The translations under genes were made by a program, and so were the position numbers. DNA of 64,000 bases from JAGWBD01 sp965220615 (GTDB taxonomy: Bacteria > Chloroflexota > Anaerolineae > Aggregatilineales > Phototrophicaceae), in contig CBDCQL010000002.1 in the NCBI GenBank assembly GCA_965220615.1, positions 2,046,001-2,110,000 on the forward strand, given 5' to 3'. Of this stretch, positions 38,165 to 48,970 are shown in pieces (position 1 is the first letter of the stretch; every line of letters begins with the position of its first letter). The notes beneath the pieces were generated by a model, which saw only the letters and a program-made list of their open reading frames with translations, made no database searches and was not told where the DNA came from.

Positions 38165-41053
38165 TCAGGACGCGGAGTCGCCGTCGTCCCGAACGCCGCG
38201 ACGTTGCCGTCGCGTGCGCAGCAACGCGGCCGTCGTGCCGAGGCCGTCGCGGGCCGGTCGCCGGCGCAGCGCTTCATCCTCCTCGGGGGTCGGGTGGTCG
38301 TCATCCCGTGCCGCCGACGACCCGGCGGCCGTGCCGATGCGACGGGATACGCCGCCGGTCACACGTTCGCGACCACGGTCGCGGGCGGCCATCAGACTGG
38401 CGAGGCGCTCGCCCGGCCCTTCCGGCGTCAGCGGGCGGCTGAAGCCGAAAAGCGCCATGCGCAGCCGGCGCAGATCGCCGCGGGTGATCACGACCCGGCG
38501 CACGGCGATATCCAGCGGCAGCAGCAGCAGGGCCGCCAGCAGCAGCCAGGGCCACAGCGGCGTGGACGCCTCGCGCGCCAGCAGGTTGTGTTCAAAGGCC
38601 AACGCCGGCGTCTCCGACATGTCACGGCCGCCGGTTATCCCGGCGAGCTCGCGCAGCAGCGCGCGGTCCGCGCCGCGCGTGCCGCTGGCGCCGCTGTCGT
38701 ATTCCGCCGAATAGCCGCGCACCCAGCCGGCGGTCTGCGCAAACTGCTGCGAGACCCCGTCCACCAGCCCTTCCCCCTGGATGTTGATGAACAGCGCGCC
38801 CTCGCCGGCGGGGGTGAACAGGGCCTCGTAGCGGCCTGGCGCGGCCTGTTGCAGGGTGATCCTGTCCGTATCCTGCTGCAGGCTCACCAGATGCGCCTCC
38901 AGCTGCAGGCCGTTGAGAAAGTCGCCGTCCTCGTCGCGCGCGTCGACGACCAGGCGCGCCCGCTGCCCCTCGGGCTGCACCTGCGCCTCAAGATTGTCCG
39001 TGCGCCCGGCCGTCATCGTCCAGCGCAGCGCCTGCCCCCAGAAGCGCGTGAACCCCTCCCAGCGGGTCCAGACCGAGGCCCAGCGCGACCCCGCGTCGCT
39101 GGTGAAGGCCAGCGCCCGCCCGAGACCGTATTGCCAGGTCGCCAGCAGCGGATCATGCCAGGGGGCCGGGCCGGCAAGCACCACGCGCGCGGTCTGTTTG
39201 GGGGACGCGGCCACGTAGCCCCGCAGGCCGGGCAGCCCGTCCAGACCGCTCATCACCGGGCTGGGCGCCAGTTGCAGCGCGAAAAAGGGCTCCTCCACCA
39301 GGTAGGAACGGCTGGCCAGCACGGTCTCCATGGTAAAGATGGTCGGGACGTTGGCGATCTCCCGCACCTCGTGGTAGTTGCCGTCGCCCACTTCCGCCAT
39401 TACCCGCAGAAACTCCGCCCCCTGGCCGATGGAAATGACCGAGGTGGTCACGTCGGCGTTGCGGCGCAGTTCCTCGCTGAGTTCCACCAGACCGTCCGGT
39501 TTGGCGCCGCCGTCCGTGAGCAGGATGATGTGTTTGCGTAGCGAAGTTTCCTGGCGCATCGCCTCACCTGCCAGGCGTAGACCGGCCAGGATGTCGGTGC
39601 CGCCCCCGGCGCGCAGGGTCGCCACGCGACGCTGCAGGCCCAGGCGGTCCAGCACCGGTTGCAACTCCGCGATCCAGCTGCCTTCGGTATCGAAGGAGAC
39701 CACGCCGGCGCGGTCGGAGGCTTGCAGAAAGTCCAGCGAGCGAATGATGGCTTCCTTGGCCAGTTCCACATTGGCCACGCCCGACGGGCCCGTCATGCCC
39801 ATGCTGCCGGAGCGATCGATGAGGTAGGTGATGGTCAGTTGCGGCAGACGCTGCTGGTCGCGGATCTGCATCTCCAGCGGCAGGACGTCTTCCAGCGGAG
39901 TGCGGTACCAGCCGCCTGGCGCGAAAGAGTCCGGCCCGCCGATGGCCACCAGTCCGCCGCCGAGGTCGCGCACGAAGCGCTCCAGCGCTTCCATACGCCC
40001 CTGCCCCAGCGTCGTCGCCGACAAATTGACCAGAATCACGCTTTCGTACTGCAGCAGCGGCGCCAGGCCCACCGCAATGTCGCGCGGGCGCCGGACGTCG
40101 AGTTGCACGCCGGCCTGTTCCAGCGCGGGCCACAAATGTTGGGCCTCGGCCAGGTCATCCACCAGCAACAGGGTCCGCGGCGGCCCCACCACCCGCGTGA
40201 AGGCGGCCAGCTGGTTGTTCTGGTAATAACCGTCGCCGCCCTGCGGGTCGATGCGTGCGCGGATGTCGCGGAATCCGTCGCCGGAACCCGGCAGGGTCAG
40301 GGTGTAGTTGCTGGCGCCGGCGCGCAGCTCCAAGGTCTCGCGCTGCAACAGTTCATTGTTGTCCAGCACCGTGAGCGTGGCGTCCGTCGCCGCCCCGGCC
40401 AGGACGGACAGGGTGACGTCGAAGGGTTGGTCGGCGCTGATCACCGCCGGCGCGTCCAGGCCCGTCAACTGGACTTCCGGCCCGGGCGAACGGGCGAAAA
40501 CGACGTGGCTGATTTCGATGCCCGCCGCCGCTGCCTGACGGGCGGCCGCCGGCGCGTCGCCCAGCGTGGCGCGGCCGTCGCTGAGGATGACGAGGCGCCG
40601 CGCGGCGTCGCCCGGCAACAGGGCGCTGCCATGGCGGATGGCCGCCGCCAGGTCCGTATGGTCGCGCCCGGGCTGCGATTGCAGCGTGTCCGCCTCGCGC
40701 GAGCGGCCGGGCACCCGCTCCGTGAAGGGCTGCGCGCCGAAGGCGACGATACCGGCCAGGTCGTCGGGGCCCATCGCCGCCATGGCCGCCTCCACCCAGG
40801 CAAGTTGCTCTTCCTCCAGTTCCGGGCCCAGGCTGTCGGAAACGTCGACCAGAAACACCACCGCCAGGCGGTCAGCGGACTGGCTGACCTGCAGGCCGCC
40901 CAGCGCCAGCACGATGCACAGCAGGATCAGCAGACGCAGGGCCAGGCTGAAGGCATCGCGCGTGCGCCGGAAACGTTGCCGCGGCCAGCCAAGCCAGGCC
41001 AGCGGCGCGGCCAGCGCCAGCAACAACAGCGCCTGGGGGGTCAGGAGAGTCAC
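38165..41053 (-). CDS. Large membrane protein with two VWA domains
   Basis: This 962-aa protein has two N-terminal membrane segments, a first VWA domain with the MIDAS motif DVSDS near residue 70, a glutamine-amidotransferase-like middle region (LLLVDDLAEAQHL), a second VWA domain with DRSGS near residue 415, and a beta-rich part. A membrane segment near residue 835 leads to an Arg-rich cytoplasmic tail. The architecture matches large VWA proteins encoded beside MoxR and DUF58 genes. The start is GTG 41053, overlapping the previous stop as GTGA. It is the last gene of the MoxR-linked run. The function is unknown. Confidence 0.8.
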   Translation of the reverse strand: MTLLTPQALLLLALAAPLAWLGWPRQRFRRTRDAFSLALRLLILLCIVLALGGLQVSQSADRLAVVFLVDVSDSLGPELEEEQLAWVEAAMAAMGPDDLAGIVAFGAQPFTERVPGRSREADTLQSQPGRDHTDLAAAIRHGSALLPGDAARRLVILSDGRATLGDAPAAARQAAAAGIEISHVVFARSPGPEVQLTGLDAPAVISADQPFDVTLSVLAGAATDATLTVLDNNELLQRETLELRAGASNYTLTLPGSGDGFRDIRARIDPQGGDGYYQNNQLAAFTRVVGPPRTLLLVDDLAEAQHLWPALEQAGVQLDVRRPRDIAVGLAPLLQYESVILVNLSATTLGQGRMEALERFVRDLGGGLVAIGGPDSFAPGGWYRTPLEDVLPLEMQIRDQQRLPQLTITYLIDRSGSMGMTGPSGVANVELAKEAIIRSLDFLQASDRAGVVSFDTEGSWIAELQPVLDRLGLQRRVATLRAGGGTDILAGLRLAGEAMRQETSLRKHIILLTDGGAKPDGLVELSEELRRNADVTTSVISIGQGAEFLRVMAEVGDGNYHEVREIANVPTIFTMETVLASRSYLVEEPFFALQLAPSPVMSGLDGLPGLRGYVAASPKQTARVVLAGPAPWHDPLLATWQYGLGRALAFTSDAGSRWASVWTRWEGFTRFWGQALRWTMTAGRTDNLEAQVQPEGQRARLVVDARDEDGDFLNGLQLEAHLVSLQQDTDRITLQQAAPGRYEALFTPAGEGALFINIQGEGLVDGVSQQFAQTAGWVRGYSAEYDSGASGTRGADRALLRELAGITGGRDMSETPALAFEHNLLAREASTPLWPWLLLAALLLLPLDIAVRRVVITRGDLRRLRMALFGFSRPLTPEGPGERLASLMAARDRGRERVTGGVSRRIGTAAGSSAARDDDHPTPEEDEALRRRPARDGLGTTAALLRTRRQRRGVRDDGDSAS

Positions 41054-42939
41054 GGGCGTCGCGGTCGCAGGGTCAGGCCGGCGCGCCGACGCTGGTACAC
41101 GACCCACTCCAGCAGCAAAATCAGCAGCGCCAGCAGGGCCACCCAGGGCCAGAACTCCAGCTGGCCTTCCTCCTCGCGCGCGCCGGGCGCCAGGCTGGAC
41201 TGACCGAAGAAGAGCATCTCCTGCGGCAGGATGTCGCTTTCGGCGGGGTCGAAGAGGTTGACAGCGAAGGACTGGCTGCGGGTAACGGCGTCGCCCTCAA
41301 GCACCTCAATCGTGTAAATGCCCTGCTGCTGCGTATCGGCGAAGAGCAGCGGCCGCCGCGCCAGCGACAGGTCCTGCAGCGATCCGTCCGGCAGGCGCAC
41401 CCGCAGGCCACCGGCATCCGGCGGCGGTCGCAACTGCAGCGCGTCACCCACGGCCAGGCTGTCGCGCGCGCTCAGGAGGCCGGGCGGCGCAAACCAGTCC
41501 AGCAGGTTGGCCATCAGCACCGGCCAGGCGATCTGCAGCGCAAGATCGCTGCGATGCACGTCAAAGGTGATGATGGCCACCTGACGCCCGTCAACTTCCC
41601 CGGCCAGCAGCAAGGGGGTGCCGTCGGCCTCGATCAGGGTCTGCGCCCAGGGCGCGTTGACCGGCGTCCAGCGTTGCACGCTGACATCGTCGAGATCGAC
41701 GAAACGCGTGCGCGCGTCACCCGGCGTCACGCGAATGCGCTGCGCGAATTCCTGTTCCTCGCCCAGGGTGAAGAGCGCGTTGTCCCGTTGCGGGTTGATG
41801 AACAGCAGGTCGCCCGCCGGCAACTGCTCCGGTTGCCAGCGATCGAGGATGGTCAGGTCGTAGGCTTCGCGCGGCAGGCCGGCCGACAGGTCGCCGCGGA
41901 AGGCCTCCACGCCGGGCAGGCTGCGCAGCACTTCCTCGATGAAGCGGTTGCCCGGCGTGAAGAGCAGGACGCGACTGCCGCTCCCGCCCTCGACCAGCGC
42001 CCAGGCCCGGTTGTCCAGTTCGAGGTGATCGGGAATCTGCGAGGCCACGGGGATCGTCAGGCTGGCCTCGATCCGGCGGAAGCTGGCGGGCAGGGCCTCG
42101 ACCACCAGCGGCAGGTCGGCGCCGGCCCCCACCTCGTGATAGGCCGACGCGACCAGTTCGCCATCGACCTTCAGGCTCAACACCACTTCGGAATCGCGCG
42201 GCCCGTAGTTCGTGACCCGCGTGAAGAGCTGCGCCGGCTGCCCCGCCCGGCGGCGCGTGGCCAGCGCCGTGATCGCCAGATTGTCGCCGCCGCTGCCGAC
42301 CGGCAGCCAGGTCACGTTGTCCGGCAGTTCCGGCAGCAGCGTCGGGTCGCCCAGACCGCCATCGCTGATGATGACCAGGCTGAAGTCATCGCTCTGCGCC
42401 ATGCCGCCCAGCGCCAGCGTGAGGGCGGCGGGCCAGTCCGCGCTGCCCAGGCCCGGCCGGGCGTTGTCGATCGCCGCCTGCAGGGCGAGGCGGTCGTTGC
42501 TGGACGCCAGCAGCAGCTGCGGCTGCTCCGCGACGCGGATGAGCGTCACGCGGTCATTGGCGCCGAGGGCGCTGACGGCCGCGCGCGCCTCGCCCTGCGC
42601 GGCGCGGAAGCGGCTGCCGCCCTCCACGTCGCTGGCGTTCATGCTGGCCGAGGCATCCAGCAGCAGCACGATCCGGCCGCTGCCGGCCGCCGGCACAACC
42701 ATGAATGGCCGCGCCAGCGCCAGCACCAGCGCCGCCAGAATCAGGAGCTGCAACAGCAGGAGCAGGTTGCGTCGCAGGCGCTGCCAGGGGGTGTTGGCCT
42801 CGGTATCCTGCAGCAGTTGCTGCCAGAGCATAATGCTGGGGACTTCCAGCTCCTGGCGGCGCAGGCGCAGCATGTAGAGCAGCAGGATCGGCAGGGCCAG
42901 CAGCGCCCCGGCCAGCGCCAGCGGCGTCAGCAATTGCAT
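41050..42939 (-). CDS. BatA-like N-terminal-anchored VWA membrane protein
   Basis: This 629-aa protein starts with the BatA/aerotolerance signature (LLTPLALAGALLALPILLLYMLR) and a second hydrophobic stretch (residues about 58-82). A VWA domain with DASAS near residue 95, long extracytoplasmic beta regions and a final membrane segment (residues about 597-615) with an Arg-rich tail complete it. It pairs with the two-VWA protein downstream, whose start overlaps its stop. These proteins are thought to be clients or partners of MoxR ATPases, a relation known for the family but not shown here. Confidence 0.83.
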   Translation of the reverse strand: MQLLTPLALAGALLALPILLLYMLRLRRQELEVPSIMLWQQLLQDTEANTPWQRLRRNLLLLLQLLILAALVLALARPFMVVPAAGSGRIVLLLDASASMNASDVEGGSRFRAAQGEARAAVSALGANDRVTLIRVAEQPQLLLASSNDRLALQAAIDNARPGLGSADWPAALTLALGGMAQSDDFSLVIISDGGLGDPTLLPELPDNVTWLPVGSGGDNLAITALATRRRAGQPAQLFTRVTNYGPRDSEVVLSLKVDGELVASAYHEVGAGADLPLVVEALPASFRRIEASLTIPVASQIPDHLELDNRAWALVEGGSGSRVLLFTPGNRFIEEVLRSLPGVEAFRGDLSAGLPREAYDLTILDRWQPEQLPAGDLLFINPQRDNALFTLGEEQEFAQRIRVTPGDARTRFVDLDDVSVQRWTPVNAPWAQTLIEADGTPLLLAGEVDGRQVAIITFDVHRSDLALQIAWPVLMANLLDWFAPPGLLSARDSLAVGDALQLRPPPDAGGLRVRLPDGSLQDLSLARRPLLFADTQQQGIYTIEVLEGDAVTRSQSFAVNLFDPAESDILPQEMLFFGQSSLAPGAREEEGQLEFWPWVALLALLILLLEWVVYQRRRAGLTLRPRRP

Positions 42940-42958
42940 GCGTCGTTGGCTTCCCCGC

Positions 42959-43861
42959 TCATCGAACGATGCCCAGGCCGCGCAAGTCGCGCAGGATGAC
43001 CCGCTCCCAGGGCGTGTCCGTGTTGACGAAGAGGTAATGGCCGCCGCGCTGCAACAGCGTGCGCCGCAGTTGCGCGCGCCAGGCGTCGAGACGCTGCGCG
43101 TAGCGCTCGCGCAGATTTTCGTCGATGCTCACCTCGCGCATGCCGCCGCTTTCCACGTCGATCAGGCGCAGGTCGCCGGCCAGGGGCGGTTCAAGTTCCT
43201 CCGGCGAAAGCAGATGCAACAACAGCAGTTCGTGGCCCGCCGCGGCCAGTTCGTTGAGCGCGTCCGTCAGGTTGACGGGCGTGTACATGTCGCTGATGAG
43301 CACGAACAGCCCCGGCCGCGCGCCGCGCAGGGCCTGCTCGCGCAGGACGGCGTCCAGGTCCACCTCCCCCGCCGGTTGCAGGCCCGCGATGAAGTCCAGC
43401 AGACGAAGGTTGTGGCCACGGCCGCGGTGAGGGCCGAAGGTCGCGCTGCCCGCGCCGCTGACGCCGTGCAACTGCGTGCGGTCGTTGCTGGCCAGGGCGC
43501 ACCAGGCCAGCCCGGCCGCCAGGCGCTGCGCATGGCGGAACTTGTTGCGCTCCGCGTCGGCTTCGCCGGCGGGCCAGTCCATGCTGACCGAGGCGTCGAT
43601 GAGGATGTGCAACGCCAGGTCTTCTTCATCCTCCAGCAGCTTGATGTAGGGCCGCTGCAGGCGGGCGTAAACGTTCCAGTCCAGGCGGCGCAGGTCGTCG
43701 CCGTAGGCATAGTCGCGATAGTCGGCGAACTCAATGCTGGTGCCGCGCCGGATCGAGCGCCGCTCGCCCTTCATGGCGCCGGCGCGCGCGCGTTGCGACC
43801 AGAGCATGACCTGCTCCAGGCGACGCAGCGTGCGTTCGTCAAAGACGCGTGCTTCAGCCAC
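42959..43861 (-). CDS. DUF58 domain protein
   Basis: This 300-aa cytosolic protein of the DUF58 family begins with a conserved segment (GERRSIRRGTSIEFADYRDY, then DDLRRLDWNVYAR) and has a VWA-like fold with DASVS near residue 90. DUF58 genes almost always follow a moxR gene, as here with one base between them. The proteins probably act with the MoxR ATPase in assembling metal-binding or membrane complexes; the target here is unknown. Length is normal for the family. Confidence 0.9.
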   Translation of the reverse strand: MAEARVFDERTLRRLEQVMLWSQRARAGAMKGERRSIRRGTSIEFADYRDYAYGDDLRRLDWNVYARLQRPYIKLLEDEEDLALHILIDASVSMDWPAGEADAERNKFRHAQRLAAGLAWCALASNDRTQLHGVSGAGSATFGPHRGRGHNLRLLDFIAGLQPAGEVDLDAVLREQALRGARPGLFVLISDMYTPVNLTDALNELAAAGHELLLLHLLSPEELEPPLAGDLRLIDVESGGMREVSIDENLRERYAQRLDAWRAQLRRTLLQRGGHYLFVNTDTPWERVILRDLRGLGIVR

Positions 43862-43862
43862 G

Positions 43863-44852
<990 letters not shown>

Positions 44853-44874
44853 GTCCGCTCCCTTTTGTCGCGCG

Positions 44875-46659
44875 CTAGCGACCCGGCTCCAGCGCGCTGA
44901 AATAATCGTGCACCACGTCGCGCAGGCCCAGCGGGATGTAGTCGCTTTCCAGCGCCCGGCTGGCCGCATCGAGATAGTCGCCGTAGATTTCGTTCCAGGG
45001 CACCAGCGCTTCGCCCGAGGGGTTGGGCGCAAAATCGCCCTCCATCAGGGGCGAGTCGCCGGGGTCGTTCTCCAGGTAGAGTTCCGGCCCCTGGCTGGCG
45101 CCGATGCGCCGCGGCGCATACACGGGCGCGAATTCGCGCTGGCCCAGACCGTCGGGGTCGTTGCCCTGGCCCGGCGGCGCGCCCTGCACGCCCGCGAAGC
45201 TTTCCTCCATACCCGCGCCACCAGGGGAGTCGCCGGCCTGGCCGCCGAGGCCCGGGCGTTCCTGCTCACTTGCATTCTGGCCCTGACCGGTTTGCTGACC
45301 GCCCGGTTGGCCGCCCTGCGAACCGGCCTGCGCGTCCTCGCCCTCGCCCGCCTGCGGGTTGCTGCCCGGCAGACTGCCGGCCTCGGGGTTCTCGCCCGTC
45401 TGACCGGCGCCACTATCCTGCGGCTGACCCTGCATCGCCATGTCGCCCGCCTGGGGCTGGCCGCCCGAGCCGGGTTGCTCCTGCATACGTTCCTGACTCA
45501 CAAGCGGAGACGCCTGCGAGCGCTGCGCAATCTGGCTGGCGCTGTCGCGCAACTGATCGGATGCTGCCCGCAATCGTTGCTGTGACTCCTGCGCGCGCGC
45601 CATTTGCTGCTGCTGCTGCGCCAGCACCTGTCGGGCCAGACCCGCGGCGTTGCTCGCGTTCTGCAACTGACTGTCGCGCAAGGCCTGCAAGGCCTCCCGA
45701 ATGGCCTCCGCAAGTTCCGGATTGCTCGCCTCCAGGGAAGCGGCGGCCTGTTCCAGACGGCCCGCCACGTCGTCTCCCGGCGGCAGAGTGCCCGCGTTCT
45801 CAAGTTGCCGCAGGGCGGCCTCAAGCTGTTCGCCGCCGGCCTGTTGCGCGTCCGCCAGCGCCTGCATTTGCTGCTGGATGCTCTCCTCCAGCGCGAGCGC
45901 CTGCTGTTCAAATTGCTCCGAGCTCTCGCTCAGCGCCGCAAAGGCTTCTTCAGGGGACAGGGCCTCCTGGCCCAGCAGGGCCCGGCTGCGTTCCAGTTCG
46001 CGTTGCAACTGCTGGCGCAGTTCCGCGGGCAGGGCCGTATCGCTCGCCAACTCCTCGCTGATGCGCTCGACGGCCGCGGCCGCCTCGTCGACGGCGGCTT
46101 CCTGCGCTTCCTCCTGTGCGTCCGCAGGGACAGAGGGCGTGGGCAGACGCGTCACCAGCCCGATGGCCAGGAGCAGCAGGGCCAGCAGGGCCCAGGCGCG
46201 CCGGTCGCTGCGCAGCGGCATTTGCCGGGCGACGTCAACGTCACGGGCGCGGCTACCGGCATCGGCGATCTGCAGCGGCGTCAGTTCGGCGCCGCCGTGA
46301 ATGCGACCTTCCAGCAATTCCAGCGCCGTGGAGAGACGTTCGCTGAGCCCGAATTCCTGTTCAAACTTGCGGGCCAGCGCCAGGGTCGGGCGCGGCGGCA
46401 GCCAGATTCGCGCCAGCAACAGCGTCAGGCCCGTCCCCGCCAACAGAGCCAGGGCCGGCAACAGACTCTCCACAGACGTACCAAATCTCAGGCGCGACCA
46501 CAGCAACAGGGGCAGCCCGAGCGCGAGTCCCGGCAGCAGGCTGCGCGGCAACCCCAGCCAGGTGCGTTGCCAGCGCTGACGTCGCTCCCAGCGCTGCAAC
46601 AGGGTCGTCAGGGAAGCGCGCGGGCCGTCGCCGGCGGGGCCAGCCGCGAGGCTGGCCAT
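44875..46659 (-). CDS. Membrane protein with long Gln/Glu-rich coiled coil (DUF4175-like outline)
   Basis: I do not firmly recognise this 594-aa protein. Three hydrophobic segments lie at about residues 38-54, 66-84 and 155-175. Residues 185-400 are a nearly continuous Gln/Glu/Ala coiled coil, 410-500 are low-complexity Gly/Gln/Pro, and the end is a folded helix pair (YGDYLDAASRALESDYIP). The outline resembles DUF4175 proteins found near VWA/MoxR clusters. ATG 46659 overlaps the permease stop by one base, and MoxR follows 22 bases on, so it is part of the same coupled set, perhaps an adaptor between the ABC transporter and the MoxR system. Confidence 0.7.
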   Translation of the reverse strand: MASLAAGPAGDGPRASLTTLLQRWERRQRWQRTWLGLPRSLLPGLALGLPLLLWSRLRFGTSVESLLPALALLAGTGLTLLLARIWLPPRPTLALARKFEQEFGLSERLSTALELLEGRIHGGAELTPLQIADAGSRARDVDVARQMPLRSDRRAWALLALLLLAIGLVTRLPTPSVPADAQEEAQEAAVDEAAAAVERISEELASDTALPAELRQQLQRELERSRALLGQEALSPEEAFAALSESSEQFEQQALALEESIQQQMQALADAQQAGGEQLEAALRQLENAGTLPPGDDVAGRLEQAAASLEASNPELAEAIREALQALRDSQLQNASNAAGLARQVLAQQQQQMARAQESQQRLRAASDQLRDSASQIAQRSQASPLVSQERMQEQPGSGGQPQAGDMAMQGQPQDSGAGQTGENPEAGSLPGSNPQAGEGEDAQAGSQGGQPGGQQTGQGQNASEQERPGLGGQAGDSPGGAGMEESFAGVQGAPPGQGNDPDGLGQREFAPVYAPRRIGASQGPELYLENDPGDSPLMEGDFAPNPSGEALVPWNEIYGDYLDAASRALESDYIPLGLRDVVHDYFSALEPGR

Positions 46660-48011
46660 CAGGCCTCCACCTTGCGCATGCGGCGCACGGCCAGCGCCAC
46701 CAGTATGGTGGAAATCAGGAGGTAGAAGACCACCAGGCTGATCCAGGGCGAGACCAGCGGGATGGTGCTGCCGTCGCTGCTGAGCACCAGCGTCCACAGG
46801 CCGGCCACGTTGCGGTCCGCCAGCAGTTGCTGGGTCACCAGCGCCGTGGCCACCGGGTTCAGGCTGACCAGCAGGAAGCCGAAGTAAACGAAGACCGCTT
46901 CCAGCACCGGCGACGCGCTGATGCCGGAGCCGAAGCCGGAGGCCGCGTTCACGAAGGCGTTGAACAACGGCAGGTTGAGCAGCAGGGGGATGCCGAAGAG
47001 CAGCCCCAGCGCCACCGTGTAGGCGCGCATGCTGGCGGTCAATGTGCGCGTGGTGTGGGCCGAAAAGTAGATGCCCAGCGTGCCCAGCGCGATGGCCGTC
47101 ACGGAAAGCACGGCGAAGGAGACCACCAGTTCGGCCAGGGTCACGCCGCCGAAAAGAAAGGCGATGCTTTGCAGCGGGATGGAAGAAAACAACAGCAGCA
47201 GGATGAAACCCAGCGCCGATTCCAGCTTGCCGATGAGCAGCGCCGGCCGCACCAGCAAGGTGGTCTGCAACAGGTCCCAGGTGCCGAATTCGCGTTCTCC
47301 GGTGATGGCGCTGGCGGTGAAGGCCGGCGCGATGAACAGAATCAACAGCAGTTCAATGCTCACCAGGCCGATGAACAGCACGCGGCCGATGGCGCCGATG
47401 GCGGCCGAGCCGGTACCCTGCACCGTGCCCGAGCTGAAAACGAGGTAGAGCATCGCCGTGAAGGCGCTCATCAGACCGAGGTAGACCGTCAACACGATGA
47501 AGGAACGCGGTCCGCGCATACGTCCGCGGAATTCCTTGCGCATCACCGGGTTGATGCGGAAGCTACGCGCCTCGCGCAGGCCCAGGGCCAGCGCCCAGGC
47601 GCCCGGCACCAGTGTCACCACCGCCAGGCTCAGGCCACCCAGCAGGAAACCGGCCAGGTTGACCAGCAGCAGCAGCGCCAGGCCCGGCAGGGCCCAGAAT
47701 TCACGCGCCAGCACGCCCGTCATCAACACCAGCAGCAGGCCGCCGTCGGCCAGCAGCAGCAGCATAACCACGGCCATGGTCGTATCCGGCGCCAGCGTCA
47801 GGCCGCCGGCCAGCAGCCCCTGCGCGGTGCCGAAGTAGCCTGGCAAGAGCCGCAACGCGCCTGCGAGCGCCAGCAAAAGCAAAAGGGCCAGCACCGCGCC
47901 GTTGGCCAGGGCGCCGCCGAGCAGCACGCGCGCGATTCGCAACAGGGCCCGCTCGCGCGGTTCCAGCAGCTCCTCGGCCTCGTCGATCAACTGGACGCGG
48001 GTTGTGGTCAT
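46659..48011 (-). CDS. ABC-2 type transporter permease
   Basis: This is a 450-aa integral membrane permease with about eleven hydrophobic segments. A loop near residue 160 contains NPVMRKEFRGRMRGPRSF, and the GEREFGTWDLLQTT stretch is typical of ABC-2 permeases of GldF/NatB type. I prefer ATG 48011; a TTG two codons earlier would overlap the ATPase stop. It follows its ATPase by two bases. The cargo is unknown. Such pairs often sit beside VWA/MoxR genes and a large exported protein, as here. Confidence 0.85.
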   Translation of the reverse strand: MTTTRVQLIDEAEELLEPRERALLRIARVLLGGALANGAVLALLLLLALAGALRLLPGYFGTAQGLLAGGLTLAPDTTMAVVMLLLLADGGLLLVLMTGVLAREFWALPGLALLLLVNLAGFLLGGLSLAVVTLVPGAWALALGLREARSFRINPVMRKEFRGRMRGPRSFIVLTVYLGLMSAFTAMLYLVFSSGTVQGTGSAAIGAIGRVLFIGLVSIELLLILFIAPAFTASAITGEREFGTWDLLQTTLLVRPALLIGKLESALGFILLLLFSSIPLQSIAFLFGGVTLAELVVSFAVLSVTAIALGTLGIYFSAHTTRTLTASMRAYTVALGLLFGIPLLLNLPLFNAFVNAASGFGSGISASPVLEAVFVYFGFLLVSLNPVATALVTQQLLADRNVAGLWTLVLSSDGSTIPLVSPWISLVVFYLLISTILVALAVRRMRKVEA

Positions 48012-48013
48012 GC

Positions 48014-48970
48014 TCAACTGACGACGCCCCGGGTGACGTTCATGAAGAGCGATTCGAGGTCTTTGGTCTCTTCCTGAAAGCCGAGAACGCCGATATCGGC
48101 CAGGGCCAGCGCGCGGTTGAGGCCCGCCACGCCGGCGTCGTCGCCATCAAAGTGGACGGCCAGTCGCGTCCGCTCGTCCTCGGGCTCCAGCAGGCCCGTC
48201 TCCAGCACCTGGGGCATGCCCTCCAGCAAACGGCGCGCCTCGCCCACGGCGTCGCTGTCGGCCAGGGTCACCACGATTTCGCGCCAGGGCGTCAACTGCG
48301 CGCGCATGTCCGCCACGCTGCCCTGAATCACCATCTGGCCGGCCTCAATGATGCCGATGTGCGTGCAGATCTCGCTGACGTCCGCCAGGATGTGCGACGA
48401 GAAGAAAATACTCTTGCCCATGGACGCCAGTTCGACCAGCAGTTCGCGGATCTCGACGCGGGCGCGCGGGTCCAGACCGGCAGCCGGTTCGTCCAGAATC
48501 AGGACCTCGGGGTCGTGGGCCAGGGTGCGCGCCAGCGACAGGCGTTGCTTCATGCCGCGGCTCAGCTTGTCCACCATGTCCTCGCGGCGGTGGGTCAGGT
48601 CCACCAGTTCGAGCAGATCGTCGATCAGCCGGCGGCGCTCGTTTTCGGGGATGTCGTAACAGGCGGCGAAAAAGTCCAGGTATTCCCAGACGCGCATGTC
48701 GTCGTAAACGCCAAACTCATCCGGCATGTAGCCGATGGAGCGGCGCACCGCGCGTGGATGCGCGGTGACCGAATAACCGGCCACGCGGGCCTCGCCCTCC
48801 GTTGGGCGGGTCAGGGTCGTCAGTACGCGCATGGTGGTCGTCTTGCCGGCGCCATTGGGGCCCACGAAACCGTAGATCGCGCCCTCCGGCACCGCCAGTG
48901 AAAGCCCGCTGACCGCAGTGAAGCGCGCGTAACGCTTGACCAGGTCGCTGGTTTCGATGATGAGGCTCAT
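48014..48970 (-). CDS. ABC transporter ATP-binding protein
   Basis: This 318-aa ATPase energises the ABC-2 permease next to it. It has Walker A GPNGAGKTTT (37-46), signature LSRGMKQRLSLAR near residue 137, Walker B VLILDEPAAGLDP and the switch His in SSHILADV. A C-terminal extension of about 90 residues carries a small regulatory domain. The start overlaps the stop of the 860-aa exported protein by four bases (ATGA). The substrate is unknown; export is expected for this ABC-2 class. Confidence 0.9.
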   Translation of the reverse strand: MSLIIETSDLVKRYARFTAVSGLSLAVPEGAIYGFVGPNGAGKTTTMRVLTTLTRPTEGEARVAGYSVTAHPRAVRRSIGYMPDEFGVYDDMRVWEYLDFFAACYDIPENERRRLIDDLLELVDLTHRREDMVDKLSRGMKQRLSLARTLAHDPEVLILDEPAAGLDPRARVEIRELLVELASMGKSIFFSSHILADVSEICTHIGIIEAGQMVIQGSVADMRAQLTPWREIVVTLADSDAVGEARRLLEGMPQVLETGLLEPEDERTRLAVHFDGDDAGVAGLNRALALADIGVLGFQEETKDLESLFMNVTRGVVS

